Shown: piece after piece, positions 24,320 through 32,973 of the stretch | How positions within the stretch are numbered: position 1 is the stretch's first letter | Layout: each line of letters opens with the position of its first letter | The notes under the pieces: generated by a model | Database searches by the model: none | What the model was told of the DNA's origin: nothing | What the model saw: the letters and a program-made list of their open reading frames with translations, nothing else | Assembly: GCA_023422695.1 (NCBI GenBank) | Contig: JAFAGN010000148.1 | Coordinates: 1-39,059 of the forward strand | DNA: 39,059 bases | From: Pseudomonadota bacterium | GTDB lineage: Bacteria; Pseudomonadota; Alphaproteobacteria; Sphingomonadales; Sphingomonadaceae | Reading direction: 5' to 3' | Position numbers and translations under genes: made by a program

Positions 24320-24865
24320 ATGACCGATCTTTGGACAGTTATCGCTACGTCCTTGGTAACGCTGAGCGCCGCTTATTTCGCCTATTGGTTGACAGGTAAA
24401 CCAAGACTCATTGCGTTCAGCCCAAACTCGGCGTGGTTTGAATTTACGCCTACTAAGGAAAATCCCAATCCCGTTGCCTTAAAGGCCGGCCAAATAATAG
24501 TTCAAAATAATGGTCGGAAAAGTGCAAGCCGCCTTCAGCTCACAACCCAGCCAGGTCCTCATCCTTGGGGCTATACCATCGCTCCTAGCATGGATCACGC
24601 CATTCGGACGGGACCTCGAGGCGAATGGGTTCTAGAAATTGACTATCTGGGCCCTTCAGAAACAGTGACTGTTCAAATTCTAAATGGGCCTTTGATCGAT
24701 ACGATCAGATCTTTGGAGGGACCAGCGAAGATGGTCCCCGTTATGCATCAACGCATCTATCCCGCTTGGTTTAGTTTTACAGCTTTCGTCATGATGACGG
24801 TTGGATTAGCGACCGTCTTATATGGCCTATATGGTGTCGTTATGCGTATGCTTAGCTTCTTCTAA
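24320..24865 (+). CDS. Two-TM protein of unknown function in AT-richer DNA
   Basis: 181 residues with an N-terminal membrane helix (VIATSLVTLSAAYFAYWL) and a C-terminal one (WFSFTAFVMMTVGLATVLYG). The middle (IIVQNNGRKSASRLQL..., WVLEIDYLGPSETVTVQIL) looks like a beta-sandwich domain. Base and codon use are clearly less GC-rich than the flanking core genes, which suggests recent acquisition. No family recognised. Confidence 0.7.
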   Translation: MTDLWTVIATSLVTLSAAYFAYWLTGKPRLIAFSPNSAWFEFTPTKENPNPVALKAGQIIVQNNGRKSASRLQLTTQPGPHPWGYTIAPSMDHAIRTGPRGEWVLEIDYLGPSETVTVQILNGPLIDTIRSLEGPAKMVPVMHQRIYPAWFSFTAFVMMTVGLATVLYGLYGVVMRMLSFF

Positions 24866-24918
24866 AGTTTCAGCGACAGGAGCGACGGCTAGCAATTTGC
24901 CCGTTTTGCTGACGTCTC

Positions 24919-25003
24919 TATGGATGCCGGATCAAGTCCGGCATGACGAGGTGCACGGTTTAGCACTAACTTTCGTCACCCCGGACTTGATCCGGGGTCC
25001 ATC
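24919..25003. repeat. Dispersed repeat family 2, copy 3
   Basis: ATGGATGCCGGATCAAGTCC and its hairpin partner GGCATGACGA, then CGTCACCCCGGACTTGATCC and GGGGTCCATCG. It has the same two hairpins as in truB and the nrd spacer, in the opposite order. It lies just before the chimeric small gene. Confidence 0.9.
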
Positions 25004-25023
25004 GCCGCCCTAGCCTCCACCCC

Positions 25024-25314
25024 ATGCACGCCGACTTCCAGCCCTGCGTCTATATCACCGCCAGCGCGCGGTATGGCACGCTCTACACCGGCGTCACCTC
25101 GCACCTGATCCAGCGCATCTGCCAGCCGCAGCGCGCCACGCTCGAAGGCCTGTCAAACCGCCGCCCCCAACTCCCCACCGACCCGCTCCGCGACGAACTC
25201 GTCACGCTGGGGCTGGTGTTGAAACAGGGCGCCAAATGGGCGCTGACCCCGCAGGACAAGAAGGCGCTGGCGGCGAACTCGAACCGGCGGGACGCTGGGG
25301 GCTTTTCGGTTTGA
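25024..25314 (+). pseudogene. Chimeric ORF: first third of a GIY-YIG endonuclease domain joined to a duplicate of the 76-aa protein
   Basis: Residues 1-32 (CVYITASARYGTLYTGVTS followed by HLIQRI) are the start of a GIY-YIG domain of the YhbQ/UvrC-like small-nuclease type, with the GIY (VYI) and YIG (YTG) strands. The rest of that domain, including the catalytic Glu, is absent. From about residue 33 the protein is the C-terminal 64 residues of the 24032-24262 product, 55 of 64 identical. The join keeps one open frame, 96 residues long. It is either a broken GIY-YIG gene overwritten by a duplication or a new fusion. Nuclease activity is very unlikely. Confidence 0.75.
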
Positions 25315-25723
25315 GAACGGAAAGCATTGATTAGAACATATCCCGCATTCGGCGCGGGGAATAAGAATGCACTCAATACAATTCTCCGCAGGCGCCGCAG
25401 TGCAGGCTCTTGGGCTCGACCAAGCAGAGTTCAGGGAAACTAATTTTACGCGTATGTGACCTAGTACAAAATTTTCTCGCACGAATACGCGAGGATGTCG
25501 CACCCTCGTACGGCAGATTTTTCAACATCAACGATCCGCATGAAGCAATGAAAAAAATTGAAAAGGCTTTATTTCTCTGATTTATTTTGTGCCTTCGCAT
25601 CTTTGTGCGCACCAAAAAATCCAGACATTTCTAGACAGCGCCTCTCACCTCTGAAATTTTTTCACCTCAGGTGTTTTTCTTTTGGTAGTTGTGTTTCAGG
25701 TTGGTTAGATGCATCAAGCATGA
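25315..25723. other. Intergenic stretch with degenerate repeat arms
   Basis: About 400 bp, AT-richer than average. TTTTCTCGCACGAATACGCG (25471-25490) and TTTTGTGCCTTCGCATCTTT (25584-25603) resemble, in diverged form, the left and right arms seen at 14703-14878. I see no gene with supporting signals. A minus-strand frame of 80 codons spans it but has no family signs. Confidence 0.5.
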
Positions 25724-26878
25724 ATGCGCCCGATCAATCTGCTGTTCGCTCTCGTCGTATCAATATTGATGGTTTCTACATCAGCCGATTCTGCGTCGGC
25801 TCAAACCTTCCCTTGCAATGGGCCGGGGCCCGGGCAGCGCCAAATTGGCTCGATCGGCGGTTCGCATGGCGTCGCCTACACCCCAATTTGTGAGCATGTT
25901 CCCGTTTATGACCAAGAAGAAGCTGAACCAGAAAGGAAGTTCTCACCCGGGATAATTGTCGATAATTTCATCGCAGTTGCAGGCCATGCGAAGCAGCGGG
26001 ATGTCTGGGCAACCTGGGGGCAGTATTCTCTTGGACCTGCGGAAAAGGTTGTGCTCGACGCCTGCGAAAAGACCATGGGGGCCGGATGCTATCTGATGAC
26101 ATCCGGCAAGAACATGGCAATAGCCGCAGGCGTCGACAAAAATGGCACTACCCACGTCGCCTATGGGGAAAATGGTGGAAAGGCGAAAAGCAGCCTTTCG
26201 ACGGTCTGCAAAGCCCGCAAACAATCCTGCTCTTTAATCAAAGTTTTTGAAGCGACGCATCGCGAAGAGCCTGTCGAGGCGGCCGCGCTTCTGCGGGACG
26301 ATTTCGACAAGAGCGGAACTTTCAAATCATATCATTTCCCGGCGAATTCAGCCGTGGCTCCTCCCAGGCCCGGGCAGCCGGATGCCGGATATGGCACCTT
26401 AACCGAACAAGACGTCATGATAGAAAAGGTTCATGTCAAAGGGTTAGAGATCATCCATTATTCCGGGAATGGAACCTGGATGCTAAAAAAGACGGGCACG
26501 AAGAAAGGCCTGGGATGCTCACTTGCCTATGCGACGGGTGAGCAACGGATCATCTTTTCGGGGCCCACTCCGGATGACAAGAGTGGCTCGATGATTTTTG
26601 CAAGCGCATCCGTGCCTGCAACGCGGGAACCGCGTCAAGTGAAGGCGCAATTGACGATGAGCACAGGCTCGCAGGAAATACCGCTGATCCATATGCCGAC
26701 CGAAAATCCTGACGAATCCATCCTTGCCGTCCCTATTAAAATCCAGGAAACTCTTAATGGCTTCGTGGACCAAACACCCTATAAACTCACCCTTGACGGA
26801 AAAGCCGTTATTGAGATGCAGATCGAAGGCGGGGCTAAAGCCAGCAATGCTATGGCGCACTGCTTAACTGGCACGTAA
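25724..26878 (+). CDS. Secreted protein with a DUF4189-like N-terminal domain
   Basis: 384 residues with a signal peptide (MRPINLLFALVVSILMVSTS, cleavage near SADSASA-QT). Residues about 90-165 (WATWGQYSLGPAEKVVLDAC, then GCYLMTSGKNMAIAAGVDKN) have the repeating Ala/Cys pattern of DUF4189-type secreted domains. The C-terminal half is probably beta-rich and is not recognised. Cysteines are paired in number, fitting disulfide bonds in the periplasm. It lies in the same AT-richer stretch as the two-TM gene. Confidence 0.7.
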   Translation: MRPINLLFALVVSILMVSTSADSASAQTFPCNGPGPGQRQIGSIGGSHGVAYTPICEHVPVYDQEEAEPERKFSPGIIVDNFIAVAGHAKQRDVWATWGQYSLGPAEKVVLDACEKTMGAGCYLMTSGKNMAIAAGVDKNGTTHVAYGENGGKAKSSLSTVCKARKQSCSLIKVFEATHREEPVEAAALLRDDFDKSGTFKSYHFPANSAVAPPRPGQPDAGYGTLTEQDVMIEKVHVKGLEIIHYSGNGTWMLKKTGTKKGLGCSLAYATGEQRIIFSGPTPDDKSGSMIFASASVPATREPRQVKAQLTMSTGSQEIPLIHMPTENPDESILAVPIKIQETLNGFVDQTPYKLTLDGKAVIEMQIEGGAKASNAMAHCLTGT

Positions 26879-27413
26879 ATGAAGGAAATTACTTAGAATT
26901 GCAGGGGGCAGGCATTCCGGTGACGGGATTACGGTGACAGTTTATTGAACCCCCGATTGCGCCATGCCGCATGGATGCCGGATCAAGCCTGTCTGAGCCA
27001 GTAGAAGGGGTCCGTGGTGACGAAAACGGGAGGATCGAGCGGCCCACCACCCTTGCAGGTCCAAGTGACGATGAAGAAGACGCCACCACTCTCTTCGCGC
27101 CTTTGCGCCTTTGCGTGAGGTAAAACTGGCCAGCGCCCGACGTCGCGATAACCCGGCACACCCAACCCGCGCCCCCAAAACCGCTTTCCTACAATGTCCC
27201 GCCATGCCACCCTCGCGGCCTGGCTCCTTGACCCGTCCGAACCCTCAGCCCCGCCGCGCGCCAAACATCGTGGCCGTGTGCGACCTTTGCGATGTTTGGC
27301 GCCCCACCGCGATGGATAACCTGGCGATCTTTGCGCCCATGGCCGGTCGCTAGCCCCTTGTTTCCGGGGTCGATGCGGTGAAAAGTTTGACAACTTCCGG
27401 CGCCGCCGCCCGG
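26879..27413. repeat. Repeat-filled intergenic region with family 4, copy 1 (core 27181-27300)
   Basis: Holds a family 2 fragment (ATGGATGCCGGATCAAGCC, 26971-26989), an arm-like TTCGCGCCTTTGCGCCTTTG (27096 on), and a 120-bp core (27181-27300) that matches the reverse complement of 38045-38165. The best conserved blocks are CCGCTTTCCTACA, CTTGACCCGTCCGAACCC and CGCGCCAAACATCG. I see no gene in the stretch. Confidence 0.75.
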
Positions 27414-27920
27414 TCAGTTCAGCACCGATCCGCTCGGAAACCCGCGCACCCCCGCGACCGCGAACATCACCCCGCCGCGCACCGCTTCGGGCGCATCCTC
27501 CAGCAGGTACAGCTTCACCAGCTCGCGCGTCACTTCGCTGTCGTCGTCGACCACCAGCCGCAGCGACGCGATGCCCAGCTCGCCCTTCGCGATCACGACA
27601 TCGCGGATCAGCGGCAGCGGCCAGCTGTCGGTGGCGCCGCGATACAGCCGCGCGCCGTCGTGCCAGATATAAGCATCGCGGCGGCGCCACGCGCGGTGAA
27701 ACACCGCAAAGCCGACCGCCGCGGCCACCATCCCCGCGGTGACCAGCAGGTTGCCGAGCAGCACCGCGCGCAGCATCGCGGCGGCGCCGTCGCTGGCCAC
27801 CGGCACCGCCTGCCGCGCGATCAGCGCCGCCGCCGCCAGCGCACACAGCAATTGCCCGGCCAGCAAAGGCTTTGCCTTCAGCCGCCCGATCACGATCATC
27901 CTGTGGTTCTGCCCCGCCAT
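27414..27920 (-). CDS. Two-TM membrane protein with a PH-like C-terminal part
   Basis: 168 residues. Two hydrophobic segments (LLAGQLLCALAAAALIA and LLVTAGMVAAAVGFAVF) are followed by YIWHDGARLYRGATDSWPLP, then IRDVVIAKGELGIASLRLVV, a strand-turn pattern like that of bacterial membrane PH (YdbT/DUF-type) domains. The ATG at 27920 has a GGCGGGGG-like binding site. The function is not recognised. Confidence 0.7.
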   Translation of the reverse strand: MAGQNHRMIVIGRLKAKPLLAGQLLCALAAAALIARQAVPVASDGAAAMLRAVLLGNLLVTAGMVAAAVGFAVFHRAWRRRDAYIWHDGARLYRGATDSWPLPLIRDVVIAKGELGIASLRLVVDDDSEVTRELVKLYLLEDAPEAVRGGVMFAVAGVRGFPSGSVLN

Positions 27921-28079
27921 CGCCCCCGCCTATAGGCATCGCCGCGCCGCCGCGCCAGTCGCGCGCCGCTCCATCGCGCCCCCATCGCAAAATGACCCGC
28001 CCCGCAGCATGGCGGCGGGAGCGGGCCAGGGTGGGGGCCGGTGCGCTTCATCGGGCGACCGGCACCGGGTGGATGCGCG

Positions 28080-28319
28080 CTATTCAGCCTCTTCGAACAG
28101 GTCGACCGCGGTGGCGCCGGTTGCCGACAGGCGGATCGTGTCGCCCTCGACCGCCGCGACCAGCCCGGCGGGCAGGTAGTGATGCTTGCCGTCGACGCTG
28201 TCGCCCTTGGTCAGTTTGATCCGCTCGCCATCCAGATGGTCGACGGTGCCGACATGGACGCCGTCGGCACCGATGATGTCCATATGTTCCTTGATCGCGC
28301 TATGGTCGTGCTCAGCCAT
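28080..28319 (-). CDS. DUF2171-like small protein
   Basis: 79 residues (MAEHDHSAIKEHMDIIGADG...). The pattern IGADGVHVGTVDHLDGERIK, HHYLPAGLVAAVEGDTIRLS resembles the DUF2171 / PRC-barrel-like fold, small beta-barrels found in many soil proteobacteria. The start at 28319 was chosen by the AAGGAGA binding site 6 bases upstream; the longer frame lacks support. The role is unknown. Confidence 0.85.
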   Translation of the reverse strand: MAEHDHSAIKEHMDIIGADGVHVGTVDHLDGERIKLTKGDSVDGKHHYLPAGLVAAVEGDTIRLSATGATAVDLFEEAE

Positions 28320-28467
28320 CGTCATTCTCCTTGCCGCCTTGCGGGGACGGTCCGCAAAGTCCGTGGCTGATACGTCCGGCGCACGCGTTCGATCCCGCCC
28401 CGCCCGATGAGCCGCCCGAAAGGCGCGGCTGCTTCCCAAGCCGGTGCCGCAGGGCTAGGCTGATGCG

Positions 28468-29142
28468 ATGAACCGGCTCCCGACGCTCATCGCTGCCGCG
28501 CTGGCCACGGCGCCGCTCCCCGCCATCGCCTGTTCGGTGGCGCCCGGATACCGGGTGCCGACCAACATGGAACTGGTCGTGGACGCCGACCTCATCCTGC
28601 TGGCCCGCGTCGATCAGGGCGAACCGGCTGCGGACGCGAGCGCCGAACCGCGGATCGCGGTCGAACCGATCGCCGCGATCAAGGGCGCGCTGCCAACTGG
28701 ACCGCTGGCGATGCCCGGCTGGATCGCTACCGGCGACGAAGCGATACCCAGCAATCCCTACGATCTGAAGGACGCGCATCCGCAAAGCCTGGCGGGCGCG
28801 TGCGTGCGCGCCAGCTTCCCGCGCGGCTCGCGCGTCCTGTTCTTTCTGTCGTGGCAGGGCGATCATTGGCGCGCGGCAGGCGGACCGTTCAGCCGCTGGG
28901 CCGAAGATGTGCTGACCGACGAAGCCCCCTGGCTACAGGTGGCCCGCCTCTATGCCGAAGCCGCCGCGCTGCCCGCCAGCGACCGCACCGCCTATCTGAC
29001 TGCGCGCCGCGACGAATATGGCGCCGATCGCGACAATCCGGTGGCGCAACTGATCGCCGCCGACATCGCCCGCCAATTCGCCGGCCCGAACCCGCCGCTG
29101 CGCGAGGAATTGCCGCCTGCACCGGATGACATGGGCGATTAA
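28468..29142 (+). CDS. Secreted hypothetical protein
   Basis: 224 residues with a signal peptide ending at AIA-C22 (MNRLPTLIAAALATAPLPAI). The Cys directly after the cleavage site hints at a lipoprotein, but the lipobox is imperfect. The mature part (VVDADLILLARVDQGEP..., GSRVLFFLSWQGDHWRAAGG) is like TIMP/netrin-like secreted domains in outline only. The last 4 bp overlap the stop of the convergent SNase gene. Confidence 0.72.
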   Translation: MNRLPTLIAAALATAPLPAIACSVAPGYRVPTNMELVVDADLILLARVDQGEPAADASAEPRIAVEPIAAIKGALPTGPLAMPGWIATGDEAIPSNPYDLKDAHPQSLAGACVRASFPRGSRVLFFLSWQGDHWRAAGGPFSRWAEDVLTDEAPWLQVARLYAEAAALPASDRTAYLTARRDEYGADRDNPVAQLIAADIARQFAGPNPPLREELPPAPDDMGD

Positions 29143-29720
29143 CACCAAGGGCGGCGCTGGCCCTCCCATGGCCGCGCCAGCCCCTCGGCGACCAGCACCG
29201 ACCCGACGCTCGTCCCGCCGCGCGTCACGATGCGCAGCTTGCGCTCGTAACGATCCGTGTCGCGGTCCGCGCTTTCCAGGCTGAACGCCCCGTCATTCAG
29301 CCATTCCCGCAAGCGGTCGGTCGCGGCTTCGCCCAACGCCGCCTCTTCAGCGCAGCGTGCCGGATGCGTTTCGGGAGTATCGATATCGGCGATGCGATAT
29401 TTGTCGCCCCCGAACCAAAAGGTATCGCCGTCGACCACGCAATTACTGCCGCCACCGCTGTGACAAAGGCCGAACCGCGCCGACAGCATGTCTTCGCTCG
29501 GTCCGGCGCCGGTGGCCGCAAAGTTCGTGGCAACGGCGTCGGGCCGCCAATCGATCGGCAGGCCATCCGGATAGCGCTGAAACGTCGCCAACGCGGCGAC
29601 GAAGGCGATCGCCATGACGGGCGTCAGCCAAAAGTTCGAACCGACGCGGCGGCGCGGTTGCAGTCGCTTACGGCGCCGCGCGCCGCGGTGTCGCGGAAAA
29701 TGGAAGTCGGGACCAGCCAT
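29139..29720 (-). CDS. Membrane-anchored thermonuclease (SNase) homologue
   Basis: 193 residues. An Arg-rich N-terminus is followed by a membrane helix (FWLTPVMAIAFVAALATF), and then a staphylococcal nuclease fold: NCVVDGDTFWFGGDKYRIAD, IDTPETHPARC, ESADRDTDRYERKLRIV, and the closing VLVAEGLARPW. The catalytic Arg (RIADIDTPE), Asp, Glu and second Arg (YERK) are all there, so Ca-dependent nuclease activity is plausible outside the membrane. The terminal Cys may pair with the Cys of THPARC. The start has only a weak binding site. Confidence 0.87.
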   Translation of the reverse strand: MAGPDFHFPRHRGARRRKRLQPRRRVGSNFWLTPVMAIAFVAALATFQRYPDGLPIDWRPDAVATNFAATGAGPSEDMLSARFGLCHSGGGSNCVVDGDTFWFGGDKYRIADIDTPETHPARCAEEAALGEAATDRLREWLNDGAFSLESADRDTDRYERKLRIVTRGGTSVGSVLVAEGLARPWEGQRRPWC

Positions 29721-29844
29721 CAGGCCGATCTGCCATCAAAGGTTTAGCAAAATCCCAAGACAGCCGCTCCGCAATGGCCATCATCTCGGCGAAAAGGCCC
29801 CGAAGCGGCTCCACTGCGGACAATCCTAGGCCAATTGGCGTATT

Positions 29845-30534
29845 TCACACCGCCGCCAGCACCTTGTTCTCGATCGCCCGGATGAACACCTCGGGATCCT
29901 GTGCGCCGGGGATCAGCATCCGCCCGCCCAGGATGAAGGCGGGGACGCCGGTGATGTTGCGGTCGGCCCAATAGGCTTCCTCGGTGCGCACCATTTCGCC
30001 GAACTCGTCCGATGCCAGGATCGCCGCGGCGCGGGTGCGGTCGAGGTCCACCGAAGCCGCGACGTCGGCCAGCACCACGGGATCGCTGACATCGCGATTG
30101 TCGGTAAAATGCGCGGTGAACAGCGCCAGCTTGAGCGCGGTCTGTACCCCGGTTGCCGCCGTCTGATCGGGTTCTTCCAGCGCCCCCGCCCAGGTCAGCA
30201 GGCGGTGCGCGTCGAAACTGTTGCGCATCCGGAAATCGGGGCCACGGTTGAACGTAAAGCCCAGCTCGGCCGCGACGCCCGCCATCTTGCCGCTATTCGC
30301 GCGGCTCTGTTCGGCGGTGATGCCATATTTGCGCATCACATGCGCGGCGGCATCCTCGCCCTCTGGTGGCATATCGGGATTGAGCTCAAACGGATGCCAT
30401 TGCACGCGAAAGTCCAGCCGCCCGGCGAAATGCGCCATCACCTGCTGGAATTTCAGCCAGCCGATGATGCACCAGGGGCACATGACATCGGACACGATAT
30501 CGACGCTCAGCCGGGGGACATTCGGTTCAACCAC
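29845..30534 (-). CDS. DsbA-family oxidoreductase (FrnE-like)
   Basis: 229 residues. CPWC (Cys19/Cys22) sits after the first strand (VDIVSDVMCPWCIIGW), followed by the helical insertion and the cis-Pro loop GVPAFILGGRMLIPGAQ that define the DsbA/FrnE family. There is no signal peptide, so a cytoplasmic thiol oxidoreductase or GST-kappa-like isomerase role is likely. I chose the GTG at 30534 because AGGAGA lies 6 bases before it; the TTG one codon earlier is too close. The Arg-rich small gene is directly upstream on the same strand. Confidence 0.9.
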   Translation of the reverse strand: MVEPNVPRLSVDIVSDVMCPWCIIGWLKFQQVMAHFAGRLDFRVQWHPFELNPDMPPEGEDAAAHVMRKYGITAEQSRANSGKMAGVAAELGFTFNRGPDFRMRNSFDAHRLLTWAGALEEPDQTAATGVQTALKLALFTAHFTDNRDVSDPVVLADVAASVDLDRTRAAAILASDEFGEMVRTEEAYWADRNITGVPAFILGGRMLIPGAQDPEVFIRAIENKVLAAV

Positions 30535-30552
30535 CAATAATCTCCTGCGCCG

Positions 30553-30699
30553 TCATGCCCCGCCCGGCGAACGGCGATCCTTGCCCGACCGGCGGTCGGT
30601 CTTGCGACGCTCTGGCCCCTCATAGGCCGGATCCTCGGCAACGCGCCGGTCCGCAGCCCGCCTGTCCGCGGGTACTCGCTTGTCGTCATCGGCTGCCAT
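30553..30699 (-). CDS. 48-residue Arg/Asp-rich small protein
   Basis: MAADDDKRVPADRRAADRRV begins the protein, which then reads EGPERRKTDRRSGKDRRS. It is hydrophilic and probably disordered, with many R-R pairs. The start at 30699 has a strong GGAGGGG binding site. The stop lies 18 bp before the DsbA-family start, so the two are likely one operon. No family recognised. Confidence 0.7.
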   Translation of the reverse strand: MAADDDKRVPADRRAADRRVAEDPAYEGPERRKTDRRSGKDRRSPGGA

Positions 30700-30804
30700 A
30701 CGCCCCTCCACCACCAAAGGAAAAAGAAGCGACCCGGCGCTTATGTGCTCACAAATTGGCTGAAAACACAACAACGGCGCCGTTGAGGGCACCGTGGGTG
30801 CCGG

Positions 30805-31242
30805 TCAGCGCGGCATATCGTTGAGGCTTTCAGCGTGACCGGTCGCGACCGGCGCGGCGGCAGGGCGCGACAAAGCCCACCAACTTGCCAGCATCAGCAC
30901 GACGGTCAGCGCCTCGATGATCATGCCCTGGACGATCCCCCAATTGGTCGGATCGCCCATCGCCGCGCCGATCAGGCGGCCGACCAGCGCCGTGCCGAAC
31001 AGCGCCGCAGGGACCAGCAGGGCGCGAACCCAGCCCGGAACCAGCGCGCCGAGCACCGCCGCGCCCGATGCCACAATGAAGAAGGCCGACAAGTCGGCGC
31101 GCAGCGTGTTGATCGCGACCCCGGTGATGGAGAAGTTGAACGTCTCCGAATAGCTCGCCGGGTCGATCACCCCGCGCAAACCCACGATCGCAAAAAAAGC
31201 GGCCCACAACAGCACCGCGCCGCGCCAGATCCAGTTGGTCAT
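30805..31242 (-). CDS. Four-TM membrane protein (DUF4345-like)
   Basis: 145 residues with four hydrophobic segments (WRGAVLLWAAFFAIVGL, FFIVASGAAVLGALV, LLVPAALFGTALVG, ALTVVLMLASWWAL). The pattern of DPASYSETFNF, then ITGVAINTLRADLSAFFIVA fits the DUF4345 group of small integral membrane proteins of unknown role. The start at 31242 follows GGGGAGA. It is an isolated gene near mnmA. Confidence 0.8.
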   Translation of the reverse strand: MTNWIWRGAVLLWAAFFAIVGLRGVIDPASYSETFNFSITGVAINTLRADLSAFFIVASGAAVLGALVPGWVRALLVPAALFGTALVGRLIGAAMGDPTNWGIVQGMIIEALTVVLMLASWWALSRPAAAPVATGHAESLNDMPR

Positions 31243-31308
31243 GATTGTCTCCCCATCATTGTCATCCAAGCTGAACCAACAGGCGGGAAAGTCAATGGTT
31301 GCGCGGGC

Positions 31309-32460
31309 TTACCCCGCGTCGACGGCAAAGGTCGTTTCGATCCAGCCGCCGCCAAGCACGCGGGTTTCATCTGCGGCATCGTAAAGCACCGCCGCTTGCC
31401 CCGGCGCGACGCCATATTCGGGCGCGGCAAAGACCAGACGGTCGCCCGCGACGCGCGCCGGGACCGGCTTTGCCATGCTGCGCACCTTCGCCAGGACATC
31501 GCGCCCGTCGACCGCGCCCAGCCAATTGGCGTCACCAAGCCGGGCGCCCGACACCGCAAGCGCGCGGCGCGGGCCGACGACGACCTGCTTTGCTGGGGCG
31601 TCGAGGCGAACGACGTACAGCGGCTCGGCCTGCCCACCGATCTCGATCCCGCGCCGCTGGCCGACGGTGTAGTGGATCAGTCCTTTGTGCGCGCCCAGCA
31701 CAGTGCCATCGACATGCACGATTTCGCCCTGATCATCGGCCTCGGGGCGCAGCTTGCGCACCAGCGTCGCATAATCGCCGTCGGGGACAAAACAGATGTC
31801 CTGGCTGTCGGGCTTTGCCGCGACCCCCAGCCCCAGCTCGCGTGCAATCTCGCGCACCACGCTTTTTTCCAGGCCGCCGAGTGGAAAGCGCAGGAAATCG
31901 AGCTGGTCCTGCGTCGTCGCGAACAGGAAATAGCTTTGATCGCGCGCCGGATCGACGGCGCGGTGCAGTTCGGCGCCCGCCGGTCCCATGACGCGGCGAA
32001 CATAATGGCCGGTCGCCAGGCAATCGGCGCCCAGTTCCTTGGCCAGCGCGAACAGGTCGGTGAACTTCACCCCCATATTGCAGCGCACGCACGGGATGGG
32101 CGTCCGCCCGGCGAGATATTCGTCGGCGAACTGATCGATCACCGTATCGCGAAAGCGGCTTTCATGGTCATAGACATGATGCGCAAAGCCCAGCCGATCG
32201 GCCACCGCGCGCGCGTCGCGAATATCCTGTCCGGCGCAGCAAGCGCCGACGCGTTTTGCCTTGGCCCCATGGTCGTAAAGCTGGAGCGTGACCCCGATGA
32301 CCTCGGCGCCCGATCGCGCCGCCAGCGCCGCGACGACGCTCGAATCGACTCCGCCCGACATCGCGACGACGAGTCGCCGATCTTTCAACGGCGCAGCCAG
32401 TTGGAAGTCGGCCTGGGCCAGCCCGGCAGGAGAAATTATCGTCGCCATGATGCGCGCCAT
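31309..32460 (-). CDS. mnmA: tRNA-specific 2-thiouridylase MnmA
   Basis: Adds sulfur to U34 of Lys, Glu and Gln tRNAs using ATP and a persulfide relay. 383 residues. The PP-loop AMSGGVDSS is at about 33-41. The catalytic cysteines are Cys124 (PCVRCN) and Cys223 (SQDICFVPDG). ATGHYVRR, DQSYFLF and the C-terminal beta-barrel (GLIHYTVGQRRGIEIGG) follow. The ATG at 32460 is used; MATI at 32448 is equally possible because neither has a clear binding site. Confidence 0.95.
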   Translation of the reverse strand: MARIMATIISPAGLAQADFQLAAPLKDRRLVVAMSGGVDSSVVAALAARSGAEVIGVTLQLYDHGAKAKRVGACCAGQDIRDARAVADRLGFAHHVYDHESRFRDTVIDQFADEYLAGRTPIPCVRCNMGVKFTDLFALAKELGADCLATGHYVRRVMGPAGAELHRAVDPARDQSYFLFATTQDQLDFLRFPLGGLEKSVVREIARELGLGVAAKPDSQDICFVPDGDYATLVRKLRPEADDQGEIVHVDGTVLGAHKGLIHYTVGQRRGIEIGGQAEPLYVVRLDAPAKQVVVGPRRALAVSGARLGDANWLGAVDGRDVLAKVRSMAKPVPARVAGDRLVFAAPEYGVAPGQAAVLYDAADETRVLGGGWIETTFAVDAG

Positions 32461-32592
32461 CTAGGGATGCGGAGCCGAAAATGCCAGCTTTTCCGCCATC
32501 ACTGTCAATATATTGACGGGGGTTAAGCTTCGCTAACAAGGCATGAAATGGCCATTTACGCGACCTTAGGCGGTGTGCGCTAGACCAGCATC

Positions 32593-32973
32593 ATGAATGT
32601 CGCCCCTTCCGAATTTCCGCGCCTTGCCGGTGCCGCCAGACTGTCGAAGCCCGGCTTTGACATCATCATGGCCGTGTCCAGCGCGCGGCAGGCGGCGCAG
32701 CCGACCGTGCGGTTGCTGCGGGCGCAAGCGAGTCGCGAGACGCAAGCCGCAACGCTTAACGCGCTGCGTCACATATTGGGCGGATCGCGCCGCGCCCCGG
32801 AACAAACCGCACCGCGCATCGTTCGTTTCTTCGACCTGTCGGACGGTGTGAACGCCCTGCCGGAAACTATGAACAGCCTGTTTACCAGAGGATTTCAGCC
32901 GATGTTGAGTCCCTCTGATTTAGAGACAAATGCGTCGGACACATTCCCCCCCGACGATGAAACCATGGAATGA
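32593..32973 (+). CDS. Possible small gene overlapping the start of sciP
   Basis: 126 residues (MNVAPSEFPRLAGAARLSKP...). It resembles no family I know. It ends ATGGAATGA, with the sciP ATG overlapping in an ATGA junction, which would couple the two. Codon use is normal in the first two thirds but poor after about residue 100 (ATG TTG AGT CCC TCT), where the sciP leader would lie. It may be a real upstream partner or a chance frame over the sciP control region. Confidence 0.35.
   Translation: MNVAPSEFPRLAGAARLSKPGFDIIMAVSSARQAAQPTVRLLRAQASRETQAATLNALRHILGGSRRAPEQTAPRIVRFFDLSDGVNALPETMNSLFTRGFQPMLSPSDLETNASDTFPPDDETME

Noticed and set aside
32523..32537. TTAA-N7-TAAC as a CtrA site upstream of sciP
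   Set aside because: The second half matches only two of four bases; too weak to list as a site.
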